This document shows, in pieces, positions 12,199-23,785 of a stretch of 64,000 nucleotides of DNA; positions within the stretch are counted from its first letter, which is position 1, and every line of letters begins with the position of its first letter. Made by a program: the position numbers and the translations under genes. The stretch is taken from the NCBI GenBank assembly GCA_020137815.1, contig CM035351.1, positions 5,383,792 to 5,447,791 on the forward strand. The letters are read 5' to 3'. The DNA comes from Hormiphora californensis (lineage: Eukaryota; Ctenophora; Tentaculata; Cydippida; Pleurobrachiidae). The notes under the pieces are model-generated. The model ran no database searches. It worked only from the letters and a program-made list of their open reading frames with translations, and was not told the origin of the DNA.

Positions 12199-15100
12199 GG
12201 GAGAGTTAGAGAGAGAAAATGAGAGAGATTTGCAGTGAATGATACGCCTTGTAACACAAATTACTGAGTCAGCTCCTTTTACCAGCGATTTGTCTACTTC
12301 TGTTTAGCAAAGTCTGCAGCTTTTATAATAACAGCTTTTTGTTTATTATTTTCAGTTCTATTCTAAATCATAAATTTTAGCTTCTAGAACCTTCCTTGCC
12401 TTGCTCGGCCCTGTCTCGCAGCTGGGGTGTGCACAAAACAAAATCTTCCATAGTTCTACTACGTATTATTTCAAGCTCACCTGAATGAAGGTTCGTCATA
12501 ATCTGTTCTGAAGAACATGGTAGCGTTGACATTAATCTTAACAAATCGGGGTGGGTAGTTAAATGACACAACTTTAGTCCTCGTCCTCATCATAAAGGTA
12601 TGAACACGACCCCGGTTGGTCTTCAGTGTGACATATATGGGCCATTTATCCCGAGGTGGTTTCCCGTTCTCCACGTATCGTGTCTGGTGAAGTCGGTACT
12701 TCCGGGGTGAGAGTTTGGTAACCTTGACAACGGGGTAACCAGACTTGGTCAGCCAATCCCGCATAATCGAGGAGATATCGAGGTCCTCAACTGAAAAATA
12801 TCCCATGTCAATATGTCAATATTCATATTACCTTTTAATTGTGTCGTTATTATATCCTTTCGATTCTCGGTGACCTAATTTATTTTCTATACATAGATAT
12901 CGTAGACTCACCTACAGCTTCCATGCTTGATAGGAAATCGTCCATTGAGGCTGAGCCGTACTGGTAGTCTCGGATATACCGGGATATACCCATCCTAAAC
13001 TTTTCTGGGCCAACCATCGTCCTGAGGAAAGTATCGCAATAGTTTGATTATTGATATCTTTTAGTAATGAGGAACTTGATAACATGCTACAATATATGAT
13101 CCGTGCTATCATGATCCCCCTTAGCAGCCCTCCCCTTTACTCAACAAGCTCTCCACCTACTTGAGCATGACGAGAAGGGAGGCACCCTTTGTGTAACTGA
13201 TCGCATCGAACGCCGCTGCAGTCTTCTTCTCATCTGTAATATTCATTGATACAGGATGTGTAGTAGCTGCACTATCATACTCCAATGCAGTAAACTGGGA
13301 TAGCGGCAACAGGGCACTTTTAACATCCTCCCTCCAACCTTTTTCCTGAAACGTCGAGAGAAAAGAGATGGTGTTTTTCAGGTAGTAAAGATGCAGTGTG
13401 TTTTTCTGCTGGGAGAAAGGAATGTGTTGACGCTGTTCAATTACTGCGGGCGTTGAAAGGGAAAAGACGTGAAGCCTTGCTCTATCTCCTCTTTCTACGA
13501 TATTTCCCCGGCGTCAACTACTTTTTAGTTGTGACCAAGCTACTTAACATTTTAGTGGGAATGTGTCTTTTGTCCGGTAAATGTTTTGAGTTCGAGGCCG
13601 TACCAGCAGCTCTAGAAACTTCTAAAAACTCATTTTGCCCTCCCTAATGTACCTGTTCGAGAATTGCCTCCATGGCTGTGAACATTAGAAGCTGAGCGGC
13701 GCCCTCCTTGAGCCAAAGATCATTCCATGTTGTTATGGAAACGAGGTCCCCAAACCACATATGGGCCACTTCGTGAGCCATTAGCGCCCTGTGAAGGATA
13801 AAATTTAATATCCCATAGTAGTTCTGCCGCCGTATATATTCTTGAACAGCGATCAACAGTTAGAAGAGTTTTTATACATAGTCGGATATGGTATAATTAG
13901 GGAGCTAAGATTAAATTCTCCACTCTCTCTCTCTTTCTCCCTCCCTACACCTACCTTTGGAGTATGGCGACATCAGGAGGGGTGTTATCCGTAGCATAAA
14001 ATATATCGTCTCTGACCGTGATGAGACCCCAGTTTTCCATACCTCCGATTACGAAGACACCCAGTGGCATTATATCCAGCTTCGGCATAGGGTATACCCG
14101 ACCTAGGTAGCCCTCGAAAAACTCTATACTCTGAGATTGGGAGGGGGTAGCGAGTCAATTTGCACGCTGGATTTAGTGTGAGCTGATCTGTTATACTACT
14201 ACTCAGTTATTCATTTGAAAAGCGCTGCCTTATCCCGCGCTGCGGGGGCCATCAGCGTTTGCCAAGTTATTCACTGTCTTTCCAGGCCCCCTTTTGATTC
14301 TCGAGAGTTCGCTCAGACCTAGGTGATTCAGAGAGTGTAGTGTCTCAGATGAGCACCAGACATGTGCTATTCAGAGCTATACTAGTGTGCAATGTCTCAC
14401 CTTGGCAGCAGTGTTTAGACCCTGGACTGCAGCTCCTGATTTTCCCGGTTTATGCCATGCCCTCACCAGGGTACCCCGGGAGGTACGAGTAGAAATCTCC
14501 TCAAAATCCGTCACCGCAAAGGCCAGTAGATAGGTGCTGAAAGGAATTGCATGCCTGTAATAACGTTTACTGGCATTGGAGAATGCAGCAAACAGTTACC
14601 TGCATTCACTAAACACAGTGCAAAGAAAAATGACAGGCTATAAACTATTACTGGAATTATTCCTAACAGTATTCTGCAGAAAAAAAGCATTTTGAACCCT
14701 GCAGTGAGATGAGATATCTAAAAACTATATACTCAAGTAGACTCTACCGTAGAGAAAGCAGTGTGTACCCGCACGGAGCGTTCGGGTCTAGTTCAACACC
14801 AAGCTTGCTTGTGAAACCTCATATTTACCTCATAGGGGCAAGTATTGGGGGCTGTTTTTACCTCATAGGGGGTGTTGTTTGAAACTCTGTCCTCACGATG
14901 CTGCTCCTCACCCTCCTACTTCTCTTACTGGGCATGTTTCCCACCGCTCTATAGCTCACACTGTGGTCAATAGACACACTGAATGTGGCCTTTAGGTGGG
15001 GCTTGTCAAAACACGGGTAGGCACTTCTAGCGTGAATGGGCTCAAAGTGAGTTGCTACAACAGTCCTCTCAATGCCGTCAGGACCTTGATATCTCTCCAT

Positions 15101-16399
15101 AAAGATACCCTGTAACTGTAAAGAGGGTGCAGTGGTTAGCGGGTGATTAGAGGGTGGTTAGAGACGTGGTAAGAGAGTGGTTAGGGGTGATTAGAGGGTG
15201 GTTAGAGACGTGGTAAGAGAGTGGTTAGGGGTGATTAGAGGGTGGTTAGAGACGTGGTAAGAGAGTGGTTAGGGGTGATTAGAGGGTGGTTAGAGACGTG
15301 GTAAGAGAGTGGTTAGGGGTGATTAGAGGGTGGTTAGAGACGTGGTAAGAGAGTGGTTAGGGGTGATTAGAGGGTGGTTAGAGACGTGGTAAGAGAGTGG
15401 TTAGGGGTGATTAGAGGGTGGTTAGAGACGTGGTAAGAGAGTGGTTAGGGGTGATTAGTGGGTGGTTAGAGGTAGTTAGGGGTGGTTAGAGGGTGATTAG
15501 AGGGTGGTTAGAGCGTGGTTAGAGGTAGTTAGGGGTGGTTAGAGGTGGTTCGTTTGATAATGTGATCAGTAATCTTCTTTCATTCCTCATTGGAGTTCCT
15601 TACCTCCTCTTTAATGCTGGCTCTATACTGTATTCTCAGGTAGTACTCATTCGGTGTAAACCCGCCACCACCTCCCCCATCTTCAGTTGGTTTTATCCTT
15701 AATTCCTCATCACTCAACTCGTAGGTGGATCTCACGTATCTCCGGGATTCCCCCTGAAATATATCGTTATGACGTCATATTGTTATGATTTGTTGTATCA
15801 ACTAAAGTTATGACGTCATATCACCTTTGTGGTGAGGTGGTCCTAGCCCTACTGTTCTACTAAATTTGGACGTGCTCTAAGGAAAACGTTTCCTTTTGAC
15901 ACGAACCCGCCTCCACGTGTTTTCCTACTATCTGTTTTGCCGCTTTCACACCCTCTAAACTTTCATCTTGTGAAAAATCCTTGAAGCATGACAAAGAGAC
16001 AATTTTAGCACTGTCAAGTTTGTGTGTTATCTAACTTCAACCCTCGAGTGTTCTGGTCCCTTCTACCTTGATCTACCCTCACACTGCCACACAACTTCTA
16101 TACCTGGTATAGAATTGCTCTGGCAAAGTCACACAACTTCTACCTGGTATAGAATAGCACTGGCAAAGTCACACAACTTCTACCTGGTATAGAATTGCTC
16201 TGGCAATGTCCAGCTCCTTAGCGTTTAGTGTAATAGTTGGCGAGGGGCTGAGCAGGGTAAATGATACATCTGTATGTCCTGAGAAGGTCCCATCGAATAT
16301 CGAGAAGGTGAGGGCATAGGAATGGACGTGGACATCTGATATCTCCCCAAGAACAGTCAATGGTAATAGAAGGACGAGGATTATGTGGTTCAGTAGCAT
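8228..16399 (-). CDS. Secreted M1-family zinc aminopeptidase (aminopeptidase N/ERAP-like), complete, 15 exons
   Basis: Exons, 5' to 3': 16399-16184, 15753-15604, 15115-14862, 14554-14401, 14130-13955, 13788-13653, 13345-13161, 13021-12912, 12790-12481, 12059-11925, 11760-11653, 11436-11105, 10914-10817, 10243-10105, 8370-8228. They join in phase to 882 codons including the stop (881 aa). Residues 1-18 form a signal peptide ([18 protein letters not shown]). The beta-saddle domain contains [19 protein letters not shown]. The exopeptidase loop is GGMEN (287-291; GAMEN is usual). The zinc site is HEVAH (322-326) with Glu345 after 18 residues, and the transition-state tyrosine is Tyr413 in [10 protein letters not shown]. 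The ERAP1-like C-terminal half ends in [20 protein letters not shown]. The enzyme should remove N-terminal residues from extracellular peptides. No C-terminal membrane anchor is visible. A foldback element fills the last intron, and three exon borders are locally duplicated (see repeats). Confidence 0.95.
8387..9872. mobile_element. 1.49-kb palindromic foldback element in the last aminopeptidase intron
   Basis: The left arm from GGCACTGTTAGGAATGGCCG and the right arm ending CGGCCATTCCTAACAGTGCC are reverse complements over about 400 bp. Outer arms consist of dense CACTAACAAAAA/TTTTTGTTAGTG palindromes; inner arms include caaggaatacaccaatttcaa and its complement. The direct repeat GGGACGTG flanks both ends (8379-8386 and 9873-9880), consistent with an 8-9 bp target-site duplication (hAT- or MULE-like). 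No transposase was seen, so it looks non-autonomous. It sits between exons 14 and 15, only 16 bp from the exon 15 acceptor. Confidence 0.85.
9873..9932. repeat. 20-bp minisatellite 'gggacgtgggagtgttatag', about three copies
   Basis: Adjoins the right end of the foldback element and begins with its target-duplication sequence GGGACGTG. The repeat may have grown from that duplication, or the element may have inserted into one unit. Confidence 0.75.
10702..10856. repeat. Duplicated 3' end of aminopeptidase exon 13 with its splice donor
   Basis: The text cacataccatgaggaatga(g/t)agagcgagggaagggtgg occurs at about 10702-10740 and again at 10810-10849. The upstream copy on the minus strand is the true end of exon 13 (10914-10817, donor ATG|GTATGT); the other lies in the following intron as an exon-tail copy with an intact donor. 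Confidence 0.8.
12145..12222. repeat. (GA)n microsatellite in aminopeptidase intron 9
   Basis: Near-pure GA run flanked on both sides by copies of 'gataggggagagttagagagag'. Confidence 0.9.
15135..15550. repeat. 44-bp tandem repeat in aminopeptidase intron 2
   Basis: About seven nearly identical units of a 44-bp sequence starting ggtggttagagacgtggtaa, followed by shorter degenerate units with the same GGTGGTTAGAG core. High identity among units suggests recent expansion. Confidence 0.9.
16080..16204. repeat. Triplicated exon 1/intron 1 border of the aminopeptidase gene
   Basis: Three tandem copies (about 43 bp) of 'cacacaacttctacctggtatagaattgctctggcaaagt'. Each contains, on the minus strand, the last codons of exon 1 plus a donor CCAG|GTA. 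The copy nearest the ATG (donor at 16183) is used in the gene model because phase fits exon 2. Confidence 0.8.
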
Positions 16400-16879
16400 G
16401 CTAAATGTATCTGAGGAGGTCCGAAATAGAGTCCCTCGTGAGTAGGTTGTAATTGAGTCGGGAAAATGGGCAACAACAAAAAGAGGGGATCAAGCTCGGT
16501 GAAAATAAGAAGCAACTCTTTAGTAATACGACAGCAAGGCAGTACAGTTTCGATTGGGCGATAATACACACAGGTGCAGGTGTATTGTTGAACAAAAGAA
16601 GGGAGCGTGTGAGAGAGAGAGGGGTGTGAGCAATTCAAGGGTATAGTGCAAAGTAACTCCTGGCTAAACTGATTGGGCAATGCACAGAGTAGGGAGACGA
16701 GAGAGAGGGAGAGAGAAGGAGAGAGAGAGCATAGATCCATATATGGTTTGAAGATTGGGGGAGGTATAGTTTAGTTCTATAGAAGCGGGCCATCTGCTGT
16801 CCCGTACAGACCTGATCATGTATTGCTGCACACGCATACCACCCGCAAGGAGTTATCGGAAGAGGGAGTGAAGAGTGAA

Positions 16880-17095
16880 ATTGCGGGGAAGATGGGAGGG
16901 GAGAAGTTGAGAGATGGTTGGAGGGAAGAAGGGAGGGGAGAAGTTGAGAGATGGTTGGAGGGAAGAAGGGAGGGGAGAAGTTGAGAGATGGTTGGAGGGA
17001 AGGAGGGAGGGGAGAAGTTGAGAGATGGTTGGAGGGAAGAAGGGAGGGGAGAAGTTGAGAGATGGTTGGAGGGAAGGAGGGAAGGAGGGAGGGGT
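16880..17095. repeat. 37-bp tandem repeat, about five copies
   Basis: Units of the form ggaagaagggaggggagaag followed by ttgagagatggttggag repeat with few changes. The antisense Pro/Ser-rich translation is an artefact of the repeat. Confidence 0.9.
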
Positions 17096-17309
17096 ACAAG
17101 TTACAACATATGCAAAAAATAGAGCCAGATATTTATACCTATCAACAAGATATTCTACCTGCAACTAAAATTGAGGGAGACGGAAAGAGAAGGACGAGGA
17201 AATAAACCTCATTGTCGATTATTAATTTGGTCGGGACGGCGGGACGGCGTAGCGACCGTTCGGGTTCTTTTTCTCTCTCGTACCTTCTCTCGTTCTCTCT
17301 CGTTCTCTC

Positions 17310-17372
17310 AAGTCTCAGTCGCTCTCTCTCTCTCTTTCTCTCTCTCTCTATCTATCTCTCTCTATCTCTCTT

Positions 17373-17435
<63 letters not shown>

Positions 17436-17445
17436 CTCTCCCACT
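17310..17445. repeat. (CT)n microsatellite
   Basis: Long CT tract with interspersed TCTA and TTTC units. Confidence 0.9.
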
Positions 17446-19639
17446 TTATTTCTCTTTCCGTCTCTTCTCTTTTGCATCAGTGCGCCCGTTATCTCTTAGG
17501 AACTTATTCGTCGAATATTTGCTGAAAATATTATTTGCACCGCTAATGACGACGAATTTGAATTATCTTATACTACGAAGAGAGAGAAATAAAGAGATGG
17601 GAGGGTAAGTAAAAGAAATTAGTTGATCAGCTAGACCATAAATGATTATTGTTGTTGTCGTTTAGGTGCACAGTTTAACAAGCATCAACCAGCACCCTGA
17701 TTATATTGATCAGAAATGTTGGGAAGGCGATAAGTAAGAGTAGAGGAAAAGAAAGAGAGAGAGTTTGGTAATACTAACTACTAGGCCGATGGAAAGGTCA
17801 TTTAAGAGGGTGCATTAGGGGAGAGAGAGAGAGAGAGAGCTATTGGCATGTTTAAGTGGTCTATACACGCACTTATAGTTGTAGTAAAACTCACACACAT
17901 AAAGTTGTGTGCGGTAACTCTCAGCCACTATATGAATGGTTTTTTGATGCACCTTGTGAGACTGTGGGAGAGATTGTGAGAGAGATATGTAGACGGTAGG
18001 AGAGTGAGAAAGGAGATCAGATAAACGATATAGGTGGTAGTAGGAACAAGCACGAAACAAGCACACAGCTGCGGAAAAACGAGAAAGGGATCACTAATTA
18101 TTGTCTGTTGTAAACTAGCTATATATCGACCTACTTTCCTAGCACGTACAACAAGTAAAGACTGGTAGGGGATGTAAGAGAGAGAGGGGACATTTTATGT
18201 GTTCAAATTAGGAGATCCTATAGGGTGAGGGAGGATGGCATGCTATATAATAACATCGGCTGTAAAAAGCAACACCGTGTAGATTGACATATTGCCTGTG
18301 TCCCTCTATCTCTTTCTATCTCTTTCTGGTGTTGACCTCACATAGCGCGAAGTAGACTATTAATCACTGAAAGAGTAGCTTACCAAGAATGGAGTATGAT
18401 GATGAAAGTCAAAGAGGGGCAGCAATAGAGGGATAGATAGAGAGGGAGAGAGGGAGGGAGAGTGGCTCTGTTTCAAACATATATTGGTTGAAGCAGAAGC
18501 AATCTAAACTCATACTATATGAACATGGGTTCACACTATATGAACTTGGGTTAGAGTCTGTGCATCCAGTCCAATATATTTATAGTGCTACCACGAGAGA
18601 TAGAGAAAGTGAGAGAGAGAGAGAAAGTGAGAGAGAGAGAGAGAGAGATAGAGAACGAGAAAGTGAGAGAGAGGGAGGGTGGGAAAGGGAGGGGCTCATA
18701 TAGCTGAACTACTACTATAGCGTCGCTAGAATGAAATGAGCAGGGGCATGGCACCATGATAGACACATGGCGATTGGCGAATGAATGAAATAGTTTACAC
18801 TAACAAAGGCCGGTTGCAAAAACTAAAACCATTTGATCTATGTGGCACTTTCACTGAAGCTCGATCAATGACCTGTTATTACAAGGTGACAACTACTGCA
18901 GTCATTACCCTCTCTCTACTACAGCTAGTAGTAACAGAATTACTCTAGCTCAAGGTGCCAAACTGTCTAGGCAACTCGATAAATCCATCGGCCCAGGTGG
19001 TAGTACATTTAACTGTACATTTAACTGATACATTATAGACACCTGTGACTTTCAGGGCTGTAGTTTGGGTCGACCAAATGTTCCTGTCTCTATAACTGTA
19101 TTTTGGGATATTTCTCCCTCTATCCCTCTGATTTTTAAACCAGGAAAGGAATAGACGTACAGAATTAGAAGTACAGAAGTAAAACTACAGTCACTATACA
19201 GAAGGGACAATTACAGTGGTCTAATAGATGATTAGTGAAGTACTTAATTACACAACTGGTGTCGAGTACACGACACAGTCCCGGCGGCCGAAACAGTGCC
19301 GGTAATTGTGATGTGATGGCCTGGAAGGTGCACAAGGAAGTAAGTCCAGCCGTAGGGTGAACTAACTAGTTAGGAAGGTGTGTACTGAAAAAAGGGGGTG
19401 GGCGGTATCTTTAGGCAATAGCAGGTTGTCCAACAAGGGCGGCAAGACCTATAATATTGGTGAACAATATCTGCTGTTTCCTCTCACTTATCACATTGTT
19501 CAGTAATGGTAGAAACAACCACCTGCATCGGCCAGTTGTCCTAACTGTACACTTCCTCCTTTCTTTTTCACACTATACATATTGACCCTGAGAGTGAGAT
19601 TCATGTCCCAATTATGACCCTGAGATTCATATAGCTCCT

Positions 19640-20090
19640 CGATTCAACCCTCTAGTTCTGGTGGCCAGGCTGGGTCAATATCTCTCCCATTCAACCCTAT
19701 AAATCTGGTGGCCAGGCTGGGCCAATATCTCTCCCATTCAACCCTCTAGTTCTGGTGGCCAGGTCGGGTCAATATCTCTCCCATTCAACCCTAGCTTTGG
19801 TGGCCAGGCTGGGGCAATATCTCTCCTATTCAACCCTATAGTTCTGGAGGCCAGGTTGGGGCAATATCTCTCCCATTCAACCCTCTAGTTCTGGTGGCCA
19901 GGTCGGGTCAACAGCTCCCCCATTCAACGCTAGCTTTGGTGGCCAGGCAGGGTCAATATCTCTCCCATTCAACCGGCCCAATCTAGTTCTGGTGGCCAGG
20001 CTGGGGCAATATCTCTCCCATTCAACCCTCTAGTTCTGGTGGCCAGGTCGGTTCAATAGCTCCCCCATTCAACCCTAGCTTCGGGAAGGG
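19640..20090. repeat. About 47-bp tandem repeat, nine or so copies
   Basis: Units contain 'attcaaccctctagttctgg' then 'tggccaggctgggtcaatat' then ctctccc, with small length and base changes between units. A purine patch (gggaagggagggaggg) ends the array. Confidence 0.9.
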
Positions 20091-20974
20091 AGGGAGGGAG
20101 GGTCGAACAAGGCAAGCTTTGGTGGCCAGGCAACACTAGCCCCCTCCCGAACCTCTCTCGTTATCAGCCCCCTCCTCTCAGAGTAGAAACACAGACAGTG
20201 TATGAGACACCCTGTAAAGGGTGAGGAGGGACACCCGCCCTCTCTCAATTTTATCCTAATTTGAGGGTTCAGGTGGCACATGTCCCTAGCTCTGCATATA
20301 TGATTAGCACCGCCTTTTATTATGTGTGCTAGTAGTAGTAGTAGCCTAGTACTAACATTATGAGACGTCCCCGTACTAGCTGGTTAGCACTTGTTTCTAT
20401 CCCCTCTCTCTCAGCCCCTCTCTTTCAGGCCATATCTTTCTTTATATTTATTATTTCTCTCTCTTTCTCTCTCTCTTTCTCTCGCTATGATCCTCTTCTC
20501 TCTCCCATATATGCTACTATAGAATATGAAATATGAATTCACGGACCATGACTTACTAACTTACCTGAGACCACAGCTCGTGGGGGTATCTCTTTACTTT
20601 GTAGTACTACTTTAGCTCTAATCCCTCTGAGAGATTTATTGTGAGCCTTGCTTTCTTTCTTGAGTGCTGTCAGGCCATGCTCTGACAGTTCTTTGTTAAG
20701 TGTCGTGTTCTCAAAACCTCGCCGTATCTATCTGAAATTTAGGAAATTTGTTTAGTGCGGTGGCTTCTGGGAAATTGGATAACTTCCTCGACTTCTCCCA
20801 TCAATTTGGAGCCAGGCCACCAATTGTACCCCTTATTGGTGAAACCCCACAACTGCAACAGGGGGTGTGTCAACTATCCAGGGAGAGAGAGAGTGCATGG
20901 GCCTGGAAATTCAATTTACCCCCCTGCTTTGAGAGCGTCCGTGTTCTGGATGCAGTACCGGTCAGCTTCTGACC

Positions 20975-21064
20975 CTTTCTCTCTCTACCCCCCCTCTCTC
21001 TCTACCCCCCTCTCTCTCTACCCCCCCCCCTCTGACCTCTCTCTCTCTCTCTCTCTCTACCCCC

Positions 21065-21153
<89 letters not shown>

Positions 21154-21172
21154 CCTCTCCCTCCCTCTCTCT
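20975..21172. repeat. (CT)n/(TACCCCCCTCTC)n microsatellite
   Basis: Begins with 'ctctctctaccccccct' units and becomes an almost pure CT run of about 90 bp. Confidence 0.9.
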
Positions 21173-21771
21173 AAACGTGCAAATATACCATGTCCCTCTA
21201 AATTAAACCTCCCCCTAGTTTGAGAACTACAAGTTATATTTTTCTTTGCGTAACATATACCCATCATACACCGGCCCTATAAAAAACTCAGTCACTGACT
21301 AAACAGGCCGCGTTGAAGCTTGTTTTCCTCTCTCTGTCTTGTAAAATAGGGAACATGGGTAACCGCACTGATATTGATTGATTTGCCCTTCCCGCCATCC
21401 CCATCTTCTGCAGCCTATATCTCGTTCTGTCCATGAACCCCAGTACCTGCTTGTTACCCATGTGCAGGACTCTATCATTATACACCCGATAGCAAATCCC
21501 ACACCCTGTGTGTTACAAGTACCTCAACTTTTTCACAGGTCACGTGTTGCACGATCATGTGTGGAGCACCAATGACAGAATCAGAGAACGCTTTCTGATC
21601 TCTCTCAAATTGAATCGAGTAGAGCTTTTCTTTTGTGTTCCCATATATCTATCCCAATCTCTCTCTCTCACTAGCCCTTTTCACTTCGCACCGATTACAC
21701 ACGTGAGAGACACCAGCCTTGCTTGTCTGATGTCCCTTCGTGTTGCGTGCTACAAGTATTTCTCCAGCAGA

Positions 21772-22034
<263 letters not shown>

Positions 22035-22281
22035 ATGGGAAATCAGAGGTGCCGCTTCGTATGAGTAGCACTGCAGACACACTTGCAGAATAGAGTTATG
22101 TTAATTTTCCGATGATAACGTGATAAGATTTTATTGAACTTGATATCTGTTTCAGTGCCTGTGCAACTGCATGCATAGATCAATGATGGTTCTCCAATGT
22201 TGTTAAAACAGTTCTCCTTTCTATTTCCAATTCCTACCGCCATTCGCCCCGCTAAAGTAGAACTGAAATAGTCAGGGGAGG

Positions 22282-22319
<38 letters not shown>

Positions 22320-23785
22320 GGAGGAGAGGATCGGGGTGATAGAGGGTGCATGCTGGGAGTTATGTGATCACATGATAGGGCGAAGTAGCGAGTAAACCGA
22401 GAACGTGGAAGAAATAGAGAATCTAGCATGAAAGAGTGAGAGAGGGAGTGAGAAATAGGTAGTGAGGGAGAGAATGAGAGGGAGAGATAGAAAGAAAGAT
22501 AGATAGAGAGAGGGGGATCATGCTAGTTCACCAGTAGGGGGATCATGATCAAGGAAGGAGAAAGTATTAGCTGAGTAGCGAGTATGACGTGTGAAGATCT
22601 CTACACAGACCGCCCCGCGTGGTGAACCGATGGAATTTGTACCACGTGCGTGAGGGGTCCTCAAAACTTCTTGCAGCCCTTGCAGCAGCAGGAGCTTCTA
22701 ATGCTCCCCCTCCCCTTTACACCATCTCTCTGTAATCCGAGATGACGCGTTATTTCCTCTATCTCGTCGTCGTGCAACCTGTGTCTTTTCCTGTCCGTTT
22801 CATCTCTACCTCCCTCCTTCTCTATTTCTCTGATTTGCTGTTCCCTATTCTATTTTTTGGCATTTTTACCCTGCCTCTCTCTCTCTCTCTCTCAGGCTCT
22901 CTCTTGTGTTTCATAGCCTCCCTCTCCGTATATTTTTCTCCGTATATTTTTGTCTCCTTGTCGGATTTTTTTCATGCTCTCTCTCTCCCTCGTTTTGCAA
23001 GTTAATTGTAAGAGAAGTCAAGACACAGACTCAGAAAAAAGATAATGGCTTGTGTTTCCCCTCTTCTCCTTTTTCTTATCAATTTTTCACGTTTTCTCGA
23101 CCTTGTAAAGTGCGGTATGCATTCTTTGACTGCCGCAGCTGAAACTTGTATTACACCGTTAAAGGAGGGCCACTCGCACGACAAAAAGGACCTGATGTAA
23201 ACCTCTGAAGTCCATGATTTTACCGCTCAAGCCACTTCTAGCTTTACTCCTATCTCTACTAATTTTAATTATTGTTGTCTCTTAATTTTGCTGTTGCCCT
23301 GTTTTCTATGGTCCCAATTTGCCCTTTAATATGATGCTTCCTCAACAGATATAATAATCCAGATGGCAGATATTATATTGTCGATGACATGCTGTCAGGG
23401 TATATTTCTCAACAGCATATCTTGCTTTAAATTTTCTCAGATTCTCCTCTCTTCTTCATCCTTTTCTCTCTCTCTTGTGTCTCCTCGCCTTTTTATTATA
23501 TTTTCTACCCTCTTGATGCCCTACAAAGCACTATTCAACACATTTCCCTTTAGTGACAGGATCAGCCCCACACGGAGATGTAGCTTCCCCTGATCACGCC
23601 AAGTACAGTGAGAGTGAGCTACGTCTCGGAGAAAATCAGGGGGATAGTGATCAACTGCCGCCCGGGGTTTGAATTGTTCACATACACACCGGACACAGTG
23701 TCAGGCGACTCAACGCGGGGAGAAAATCGGAGAGTGAACTGCCGCGGGGCGTGGAATTAATATCTCCCGTGTGTTGCTACGGAAT

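Noticed and set aside
13396-13647. 83-codon plus-strand frame inside the aminopeptidase gene
   Set aside because: Lies in the intron between exons 6 and 7 on the opposite strand, without family resemblance or splice support.
16635-17164. Long Pro/Ser/Leu-rich minus-strand frames upstream of the aminopeptidase
   Set aside because: Translation of the 37-bp tandem repeat, whose period (not a multiple of three) keeps several frames open.
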